A stretch of DNA of 64,000 nt from Hymenochaete sp. R1 (taxonomy: Eukaryota > Basidiomycota > Agaricomycetes > Hymenochaetales > Hymenochaetaceae): NCBI GenBank assembly GCA_019400425.1, contig JAFREE010000084.1, positions 42,208 through 106,207 of the forward strand, given 5' to 3'. The position numbers and the translations under genes are program-made. Each line of letters starts with the position of its first letter. The first letter of the stretch is position 1. Positions 56,579-64,000 of this stretch are shown here, one piece after another. The notes under the pieces were generated by a model. It had not been told where the DNA came from. It saw only the letters and a list, made by a program, of their open reading frames with translations, and ran no database searches.

Positions 56579-57543
56579 ATGCCTCGCTCAAAACGTGCTC
56601 AAGTCGGTAAGCGATATTCAGATACGTCGTAAACGAAGTGAGGCCCTGATAGATGCCCAGTATCTCTGACGAAGGTCGGCAAGAAATCCAAAGAAGACAA
56701 GGAACGGTTCTTCTCCGAGGTACATATACTTGATCTCCGACGCTCTTGAGCGAATGGGTTCTCTGACAGGCAGTTATGGTATAACAGGTACAAGAATGTG
56801 CAGATAAATATCGGTATTGCTGGTTGTTCGATGTGGGTGCGATGAGGAACGCGCATTTGAAGACGGTACGGACATACTGGAAAGGGTGTGTGCGACATGG
56901 TTCATATTCTTGGATATTGCTCAAGGTTCTTACTTCCTCTAGCTCACGACTGTTTTTTGGGAAGTGCGCTACGATGGCCAAAGCACTGGGCTCGACGCCA
57001 GATGACGAGCAGAAGCCAGGCCTCCACAAAATCACCTCAGTGCGTGTCCACTAAACCATACCGTTCTTCATTCATATTGACGCTTCTCTGTAATACTCCC
57101 AGCATCTCAAAGGCCAAGTAGGCCTACTCTTCACCGATGAACCTACGAAAGTTGTTTCCGACTGGTTTGCCTCCTTCACAAGACCTGACTTCGCTCGCTC
57201 TGGTAACCCCGCGACACGCACCGTCACACTCCCCGAGGGCCCTGTCCTCTCCCACCATTCTGATCCACCCGAACCCCTCCCGCACAACGAGGAACCCCAA
57301 CTACGAAAACTTGGCCTACACACAAAGCTTGTACGGGGCGTACCAACGCTAGAGTCTCCGCACACTGTTTGTGCGAAGGGGAAATTGTTGACGAGCGAGC
57401 AGGCGCAGCTGTTAAAACTTGTCGGTGAGAGGACAGTTGATTTCAAAGTAAGGTTGAAGGCGGTCTGGGATGCTGCTACCGGGGAGGTGGAAGAGGTTGA
57501 AAGCGAGCCTGCGGCGAGTGACAACGAGGGTATGAGTGATTGA
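56579..57543 (+). CDS. MRT4: Ribosome assembly factor MRT4 (P0-like), five exons
   Basis: Exons 56579-56606, 56661-56719, 56788-56885, 56943-57039 and 57103-57543 give 240 aa. MRT4 is a paralogue of ribosomal stalk protein P0 that holds its place on pre-60S particles in the nucleolus. Visible: the start MPRSKRAQVVSLTKVGKKSKEDK, typical of the family; CWLFDVGAMRN; GSRLFFGKCATMAKALG (rRNA-binding region); GQVGLLFTDEPTKVVSDWF; and FARSGNPATRTVTLPEGPV. A C-terminal tail rich in Glu/Ser follows. It lacks the P0 C-terminal stalk peptide, as expected for MRT4. It pairs with deoxyhypusine hydroxylase, so two translation-related genes share one tiny promoter region. Confidence 0.94.
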
Positions 57544-58066
57544 TCTGTACTTCGAGTTTATCCATTCTGTCTTTTTTTTTTGTTCCTTTGTTCTCTGACG
57601 CTATCCCAAGTGTACGACTGTATCGTTGACGAACGAAATGTGCATATTCTAAAAGATTTGCCTGTGCACCAACGTTCGGTTAGTTATTCATGTACATTTT
57701 TGTATATGCTATGGTTTGATCAATTCTATGGGTCAGAACATTAAGCTAATCTGCATTGTTCGTATTACACCGCATCCAACTCAGAAATATCCTTCTCAAT
57801 ACTCATACATTTTCTTCCAACAGTAGAGGCTAGATCTTCTCTCCTCAGGAGTCCTCTAAGAGAAACATAAAAAAACTCGAGTCAAAAGATTCTCAGCAGC
57901 TGACTTGCGAGCCTGAGAGTTAACTACTGTATTAAGAAATATATCACGTGCTTGCTGACACATCTTTAAACGAGAGAGAAGCTTGTGAAGCCCGGCTTTG
58001 CGGAGCTCATCCCTTGCTCAGCAACCACGACCATATACCCAACTCTTGTCCTCCTAGTCTCTCAAA
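57544..58066. other. Intergenic, 523 bp
   Basis: Between MRT4 and KIN17, both on the plus strand. No gene seen. Confidence 0.5.
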
Positions 58067-59181
58067 ATGCCTCGCGCGGAAGGTAGACTCCTCCAAAAGC
58101 TATATCCAGTTTGTGACGATACTGATTGTATGAATAACTATAGTTGGAACCGCGAAGTATCTCGCAAATGCCATGAAGTCCAAGGGGCTTCAACGCTTGC
58201 GATGGTACTGTCAAGTCTGTCAGAAGCAATGCCGGGACGAGAATGGCTTCAAGTGCCATTCACAGTCGGAGGCGCATTTGCGCCAAATGTTGGTAGTAGG
58301 AGAGAGTGCGGGAAAGGTGATTGGGAATTACTCGTCCGAGTTCCAGCATGATTTCGTGACTCTGCTATCAAGGAGGTGCGTGACTTTGCATCCCTATTTT
58401 CTATTTCTCGTGGCTCACTCGTGTGGTTGTTGGGATATTTAGATTCGGCACGAAGCGTATTCACGCCAACCGAGTCTACCAGGAGTTCATTCAAGACAAA
58501 CACCACACGCACATGAACGCCACTCGCTGGGTCACGCTCGCCGAGTTCGTCAAGCACCTCGGTCGGACAGGCGTTGCACGAGTCGACGAAACCGATAAGG
58601 GCTGGTTCATCGCTTGGATCGACAGCAGTCCCAAGGCGCTAGCGAAACAAGAAGCATCAATGAAGAAGGAGCGGGCTGCGATGAGCGACGAGCAGCGCGA
58701 ACGGATGCATATCACGGAGCAGATTGAGAGGGCTGCAGCGGAGAAGGAAGCGAAGGGTGAGGCTGAGGTTGATGAAGGGGAGAAAGAAAAGGCTGTTGAG
58801 GAAGGGTTGAAGAGGGATGAAGGCGAGAAAGTTGTTCTATCGTTCGGGATGAAGAAATCCGTGTCACCACCGGCAGAGAAGTCGCCTTCACCACCTTCCG
58901 GATCTACGCCAATTTCCGCTTCATCAACACCACCGCCAGCGACAAATGGGTTAAAGCTTAACGCACTCAAACCCAGTACCGCGAACCCTCTGAAGAGGCC
59001 GAATGTCTTCAAGATGGCCGGTGCTGGGAAGGCGGACAAGAGCGCAGATAAACCTAAAGACGCAGAGCAAGTCGCTGGCAAGAAGCGGGATGCGCCGATG
59101 AGCGCAGCTGAACGGCTTATTTTCGAGGATCAGGAGCGTAAGAGGCGAAAGATGGAAAGGGACGCAGAGAGGCTGAGTTGA
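58067..59181 (+). CDS. RTS2: KIN17-family DNA/RNA-binding protein, three exons
   Basis: Exons 58067-58082 (16 bp, MPRAE), 58144-58375 and 58443-59181 give 328 aa. The N-terminus has the family start MPRAE, AMKSKGLQRLRWYCQ and a C2H2-like finger (CQVCQKQC...CHSQSEAH). A KIN17 winged-helix region follows: FGTKRIHANRVYQEFI, HMNATRWVTLAEFVKHLGR, GWFIAWID. The rest is a charged coiled coil with SFGMKK, Ser/Pro-rich linker and a basic tail (ERKRRKMERDAE). KIN17 proteins act in nuclear DNA replication/repair and mRNA processing. No C-terminal SH3-like/KOW pair is visible, as in short fungal Rts2-type members. The 16-bp first exon is fixed by the conserved MPRAE start. Confidence 0.93.
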
Positions 59182-60253
59182 TGGACTTTACTGATTTCGT
59201 CTTTGTATGTATTACTACTTTGTCGATTTAATCGTTTTCACTGGAAGTGTTGTCTAAATACTAGTGCTGTAACTGAGATACTGTGACTCAAGTGCAGTAT
59301 AACTCATAAACTTAAGATTGGTCGTTTCTACTCCAAATTTCATGGTCATTCACTGCGCGCAAGGCCTGTATTTCGGGGGGGGGTGTTTGGTCCGGTAAGG
59401 GTGTGTCAGCCTGCCTGATCGACGTCAGCCAGATGTCCTGGCGTAGGGGCCCGTACAGGTCGCGGCAGTTACCCAAATCAGGCTGTCCGAGACGAAAACA
59501 GGTCACCTGCCGTATGGTCGAGCCATATGCTTCCATGTCGGATGTCCCCATCTGTTCTGTTCTCGGTCGAGGGCGGCTGACTCCTCCTGAACAGGGGTCC
59601 ACAATTGGACCTGGCACCATGCTGGCATATTCATCCAGGTTGCCTGGCTTGATCTGTCCGAGGGTACCCGAGGGCATCCTCTTTTTGCTGTTCTTTCCAG
59701 ATTCGGACTTCAATTGTCAAAATTTTTACTGCATTTGTAAAATGGATATATAGAAAAAATTGATATTAAAACTGTAAATAATACAGTACTGATATATATA
59801 CACATATATATGCAAGTACAATATTAATATTGATATTATTGACCCGGAGTGACAGCTTGCTCTCTCTCCGGACAAGAAAGTGAAGACATATAAGGAGGAT
59901 CAGCAGTATTAATAACACAAGACTTACCTTAAGCTTTTGGAGGACTAGTTCAGCATGCATCCGGGACTTGAGTACCCTATTTATAATAATAATTGGCGGA
60001 GTACTAGTTAGAGCCGAGAGCAGGGGCCAAGAAGACAGTTAGCGAAGTATGAGCTTAGACGTCACAGCATGCGTGTAGAACAGACGAGACAGAGTCGGGA
60101 CACCGAGTAGACCAGACGAGACACGGCCAGGACACCTGAGCAGAGCGAGTTGCAGACACCAGTACCAGTACCAGTCGCACCATTGCGACAAAGACATTCT
60201 TCGCACCGTAAGGATACTCCACCTGTCCGATAGTTGCATTCGTACCCTGTATG
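59182..60253. other. Intergenic with AT-rich block, possible transposon remnant
   Basis: Downstream of KIN17. 59312-59713 (-) is an open frame of 133 codons with no recognised domain. About 59700-60000 is a very AT-rich block with TATA/ATAT repeats. The 14-mer GGCGGAGTACTAGT at 59995-60008 also occurs at 49306-49319. A nine-G run lies at 59375-59383. The composition break suggests inserted DNA, but no terminal repeats or transposase motif could be shown. Confidence 0.35.
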
Positions 60254-61663
60254 TTACAGACGTCTAAACGTCCCCTTCCCTTTGTTTTCTCTTCCATGCG
60301 CGAACAACATTTTCCTACCCGGGAGCGCCAAAACATCCCATTCCATGTACACCCACCATCCCTCACCCGCGTCCCGTCTCCTTCCCCGCCTCCGAAATAC
60401 CGCCCTTACACACGAACGCGACAGCTCAGTGTCGCCTTCATACCACCTGTCGCGTTCGATGTGTATTCCACTCTGAGGGTCGTCCGGGACGAAGACTTCT
60501 TCGAAGCGACGTGTGCATACGGGCAAGCACGGCACGGCGTCGTACACGAGTCCAGCGTTTGCGTCGCTCACGCTTCCAATGCCCTGAGCGCCTTCTCTCT
60601 TCTTCTGCACTTCCGTCCCTTTCCCATCGGCGCTTGGTGCCGTTGCCGACGTCTCCCCGACCTTTTGGGGGGTTTTCAGTAGAACGTGGGGGACGAGGAG
60701 CTTGCCTTTTCCGACATTGGCGAGCGTCCTGTGCCCGCCTATCCCGTTGGAAGAAGTTCGCGCGCTGCCTTTGTTCGAGATCAACATCGAAGGCGCAGAC
60801 AGGGCTGTGGTAGCGGTCGTAGCGAGTGTTGCGCGCGCTTTGAAAGCAGTCTTCGACGACGGACATGCGAGGAACGGGTGGCGCGTTAGCGCATGTCGGG
60901 TTGCGCGAGCACTAGTACTGACACTGGTGCCCGCCTCCCTCGACGAGTCGGCCTGCGCCTCGATGTATGGTTGAAGATTGAGCAATGCCACGTCCAGACT
61001 GGACGTGGCATTGCTCACTTCGACTGCAGGGCGCTGTCGGTTTGCTTTGGCCGACCGGGTCTGCTCCAACGGTCGGGATGCGGCTGGCTGCTGCGGTGAG
61101 CCAACCGCTGGGTTGGCTTGCGCCCTGTTCATACCCCTCCGCGGAACTTTAAGCACCAGAGGCGAAGAAATCACCCTCGACGACTGTCCAGCGTCGTTCG
61201 AGACCTCCTCATCACTGTCCCGGCATACTGAGCCGAGATGCGTCGGGTTCCGCGCGTGGTCGCGGACGGTACTGGAACGCGTGCCTTCTGAGGGGATGAA
61301 AGGCGGATGGAGGGAGGATGTAGAAGCCTTCATCGGGGCCTTTCCCTTGCTTGTCGCGCGTGTCTTGTGAGCGCGAGCGGGACCTGGTTGAGTTCGACCC
61401 GCGCGGTGCGTTCTCCCGCCGTCTGCGAATCGGACTTTGACGGCGGGGTTATTCTTCTCACCTCGTCTCGACCCGCTGAGGCTCCTGGTTGGTTTGGAGG
61501 AGGTTGGCTGGTCCATGTGAAATGAACAAGCTTGGGGGGCAAAAGTACAGTCGCATACGGGACACCAAGAGGTGTCCAGGTGGGTATCGGCCAGGTGGGT
61601 GTCTGCCATATGCATACGAGAAGACTGCTGGAAATGGGGGGTTTGAGCCAACGATGGAACCAA
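60254..61663 (-). CDS. CPVC-motif protein of unknown function, 5' end uncertain
   Basis: Open frame of about 450 codons; the first true ATG is at 61615, and a good upstream donor (ACGTAAGTAA at about 61720) suggests an earlier exon, so this is probably the last exon of a two-exon gene. Near the N-terminus it has TSWCPVCDCTFAPQ, a CxxC pair like the zinc-knuckle start of a common fungal regulator-like family (from memory). The middle is a long basic, Ser/Thr/Ala-rich disordered region. The C-terminus looks folded (SGIHIERDRWYEGDTELSRS, GWWVYMEWDVLALPGRKMLF). A perfect 18-bp inverted repeat lies inside the coding part (60979-61017). Confidence 0.6.
   Translation of the reverse strand: MVPSLAQTPHFQQSSRMHMADTHLADTHLDTSWCPVCDCTFAPQACSFHMDQPTSSKPTRSLSGSRRGEKNNPAVKVRFADGGRTHRAGRTQPGPARAHKTRATSKGKAPMKASTSSLHPPFIPSEGTRSSTVRDHARNPTHLGSVCRDSDEEVSNDAGQSSRVISSPLVLKVPRRGMNRAQANPAVGSPQQPAASRPLEQTRSAKANRQRPAVEVSNATSSLDVALLNLQPYIEAQADSSREAGTSVSTSARATRHALTRHPFLACPSSKTAFKARATLATTATTALSAPSMLISNKGSARTSSNGIGGHRTLANVGKGKLLVPHVLLKTPQKVGETSATAPSADGKGTEVQKKREGAQGIGSVSDANAGLVYDAVPCLPVCTRRFEEVFVPDDPQSGIHIERDRWYEGDTELSRSCVRAVFRRRGRRRDAGEGWWVYMEWDVLALPGRKMLFAHGRENKGKGTFRRL
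60979..61017. repeat. Perfect 18-bp inverted repeat with 3-nt loop inside coding sequence
   Basis: Left arm TGAGCAATGCCACGTCCA at 60979-60996, loop GAC, right arm TGGACGTGGCATTGCTCA at 61000-61017. It is in the frame of the CPVC-motif gene. Such a stem would form a strong hairpin in RNA or a cruciform in DNA. Confidence 0.95.
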
Positions 61664-62641
61664 AGTACCCCTTCCTTAAATACATGTCAATTCGATCATG
61701 TAGAGCAAGTAAGATTACTTACGTAGGTTTCCGAATCCGTAGACGGGCAGCGAAGTGCTTCTGGCACGCCTGGTGTACGCTACAAAATCGAACTGCTTCG
61801 ACGTACCAGTTCGGGTAGAAACTCCTCTCTCGCAGTCCGCAGTATTAGATCTAAAAACTAGCGCCGGCGTCAGCTTCGTTGTGTTTCTCTATCACTGCGT
61901 TCTGTGCTGCGCTGGTCGACGGAGTAAGTAGGAAAGGAGGGACGGACCGTTGAGGGCACAACCAGCTGTTTCGAACCGCGGCCCGCTTCCTTAGTGTCTG
62001 ACCAATCCTTTCACCTTTCAGACGATTGGGTTTGCGACGTAGAACCGTCGCGAGAAGAAATAACGAGAGGGTGAGTGTAGCGAAAATGTCGGGGTGATGG
62101 AACGGGACTGAAGAACGACATGCATATTTCTCAATTTTTTTTCCTCGTTTGAACTTTTGTCACGTGCAGACATCCCTTTTATAGTAAGATCGACGGTGCT
62201 CAGACTTGGTGAATTTGAATAAGACGGATCCCTTAATTAAGTTCGACATTCATATTTCTATTACTATTTCTCAGCTTCTTTGCTACTCTTCCCAATAAAT
62301 CCCTCTATTTTTTGTTGGAGTTTTACTTTTATTTACATGTACCATTTACAATTGTCCAGCTCAGTATAAAAATGACACGGAGAAATTAACACTTTCTGTT
62401 TTAATTTGGATAAGGTTTAGATGGATTAATAATGGCTTCGAGAAGCCCAAGTCCTTACGGCGTGTGATTTCCAGCCTTCAGACTTCATCCTGCGTTCCGT
62501 CTTTCCATCCGACACCACTGCTCGCTGCTATCGACTGTTTTTTTGTCCTTCTCGCAAACCGTCTCCTTTCGACACTCGATTGATTCTTACTGCAAGTCAG
62601 TGTATGGGATGCGTGAAGTAGAATTTAAAGTATTAATGATT
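61664..62641. other. Intergenic, 978 bp, probably with the 5' exon of the CPVC gene
   Basis: On the minus strand, a frame at about 61800-61720 ends at a strong ACGTAAGTAA donor and may be the first exon of the 60254-61663 gene. The right half is the promoter of the 62642 gene. No other gene. Confidence 0.4.
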
Positions 62642-63155
62642 ATGACAGATACTCGATTCGAAATGAGTGCTCTCTGCCACACTCTGCTTTTGGGCGCATG
62701 CGGCGCCTACTACCTCGTCGTCCGCTGCGTTCGAGGGCTCTTTAAAGGAGTCTCGCGCTTTTTTGTTGGAGGTGTTGTTGGTGCCGGGCGTGCGTTTCTG
62801 GAGGAATTGGAGCGAGCGTCGAATGACTTCGACACTCTTTTGTTGAAGTTGGAGAGGGCTGAGGCGGAGGGTCGATTCTACCCCGTACGTCTTCTCTTTT
62901 ACTTTCCGGGTTTTCCTTTTGCGTTTCGAGTCCGTTTCGACTTCTTCATTTCGGATTTCCCTTTCACATTTCGTTTCTGTTTCGGCTTCTCTGTCCCTTT
63001 CGGTCTTACCTTGACAATCTAACGTTTATCCGTAGTTCCAAAGGCGTTTTGCTACGGCAGCGGGACGCGCAGAGAACACGGTTCGCGCGGAGGACACGGG
63101 TCGCGCGGAGGACGCGATCGAAATGACGAGCGTCGGTGCTCTGGTCACGTACTGA
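62642..63155 (+). CDS. Small single-pass membrane protein, two exons
   Basis: Exons 62642-62884 and 63036-63155 give 120 aa; the 151-bp intron is GTACGT...CGTAG and frame-neutral. Reads MTDTRFEMSALCHTLLLGACGAYYLVV (one hydrophobic segment), then a basic/aromatic RCVRGLFKGVSRFF, a charged helix (FLEELERASNDFDTLLLKLERAE) and an exon 2 tail with a short repeat (RAENTVRAEDTGRAEDA). Not recognised. An in-frame upstream ATG at 62543 would add a polar 33-residue leader. The TM-plus-coiled-coil layout is seen in many small organelle proteins; nothing more can be said. Confidence 0.6.
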
Positions 63156-64000
63156 GAAGCGCGAGATCAATACAAAAAAAAAAGATTAGGAGGAGAAGCT
63201 TGAACATCCAAGGATAGTTCGAGTCGAAAACGTGGGACCGAATGTATCATGCGTTCCAAACAGTCTGTAACAAATTTAATGTTAATATGAAATACTTCTT
63301 CTTCGAAAACCCATTATCGCCATAAGAAATTTTTCGTTCCTTATTTCTGGCGTTCGATACTTCAGTCCTCGGTCCCCTCTCAGTCGAGGGATCGCTCCAG
63401 AACATGTTGGAACGACCTTCTACATTTGAAAGTGTTCGAACCGCACTTATCTTCGTACTCTTGCCAGTGGGTGTTTACAACATTTGGTTGTTACTTACCA
63501 CTGTTCCTTTCGTACGAACGTCCGAATGATATAAATAAACCTCGACTCCGTGGACTTCGAAGTCGAGTATACGTCCCTTCTTCAAGTTACATCCCGCATC
63601 TTGTGATATCTCGTACGCCTGATCCCTTCACTTACTATATCTTGCAGTTTTCCGATGGAGCGTGTCCGAGAAGCTATTGTCTCTCGAGACGATTCTGGTA
63701 GCTTTGCTTCCACTGGCGGATCCCTTCAAGATTACAAGAGCCAAGCCACTACGTACTGTGGTCGGAATCATCCACGCAGCTTGAATTTCGACGGACGCAT
63801 AGACCACCAAATGGGCCACGGGCACTGAGCACATCCAGCGCTTGCCTCGCGACAGAAGAAATTGAAGCGGTGAAAGACAGATTGGCGCATCGTCGCTCTC
63901 GTTCAAATGCATATGGGGACGGCTGTTAGAGTCCGATCAAGACGTGATCAGGAGTCCGACAAATCGAGGTCACGTGACAGAGATTCAAGAGGTTAGCACC
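63156..64000. other. Terminal 845 bp, no supported gene
   Basis: Short ORFs on both strands (63426-63701 +, 63628-63912 -) without motifs. A gene continuing past the window edge cannot be ruled out. Confidence 0.4.

Noticed and set aside
59312..59713. Minus-strand ORF of 133 codons as a gene
   Set aside because: No domain, no neighbour logic and an odd composition; kept only as part of a possible transposon remnant.
62543..62641. Upstream ATG for the 62642 gene
   Set aside because: The added leader is polar and compositionally unlike the rest; the downstream ATG gives a compact N-terminal membrane segment. Not excluded.
1..64000. CRISPR arrays, bacterial operons, Shine-Dalgarno sites
   Set aside because: The genes are intron-containing eukaryotic genes; no regularly spaced direct repeats of CRISPR type were seen.
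1..64000. tRNA and rRNA genes
   Set aside because: A scan by eye for T-loop GGTTCGA-like boxes found only copies inside coding sequence or without a partner A box. A tRNAscan run would be decisive.

Overview
The window looks like nuclear DNA from a filamentous basidiomycete, most likely Agaricomycetes. Genes are compact and carry many short introns (about 48-120 bp, GT...AG, often with CTAAC/CTGAC-like branch sites). Both strands are coding, and several genes have fungal architectures (PPG1-type phosphatase ending in YFL, KIN17/Rts2, MRT4, tail-anchored heme oxygenase, BBC1/AIM3-type C-terminal domain). I cannot name the species. Exon-intron models were built by hand from splice consensus, reading-frame continuity and family motifs.

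Layout: 1-857 is the 3' end of a ferric-reductase/NADPH-oxidase-like gene. 1843-7799 holds three copies of an unrecognised two-exon gene family. 9474-11383 is an anchored secretory-pathway protein and about 13304-15488 a flavin monooxygenase. 16653-20663 holds copies 4 and 5 of the family, in a tandem segmental duplication. 21459-27814 holds a small membrane protein, a class I aldolase, an ABM-like small protein, a pyridoxamine-phosphate oxidase and an alpha/beta-hydrolase-like protein. 29871-40003 holds a MYND protein, an orphan gene, an extended SDR reductase, heme oxygenase, a PP2A-family phosphatase and a small charged protein. 40758-42016 is family copy 6. 42633-51805 holds three minus-strand genes, two of them resembling parts of BBC1-type actin-patch proteins. 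52406-53584 is family copy 7, followed by an orphan ORF. 55153-59181 is a dense housekeeping block (deoxyhypusine hydroxylase, MRT4, KIN17). 60254-63155 holds a CPVC-motif protein and a small membrane protein.

The main discovery candidate is the seven-member paralogous family, which I call the FLVDD family after its best-conserved motif. Every copy is intact, 358-396 aa, with one intron at the same place in the same phase, a basic N-terminus, two conserved helical cores and a charged C-terminal coiled coil. The copies are scattered over 52 kb among ordinary genes and differ strongly in age, from a fresh tandem pair to deeply diverged members. In three copies the intron is better conserved than much of the exon after it. 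I recognise no known domain, so the function is open.
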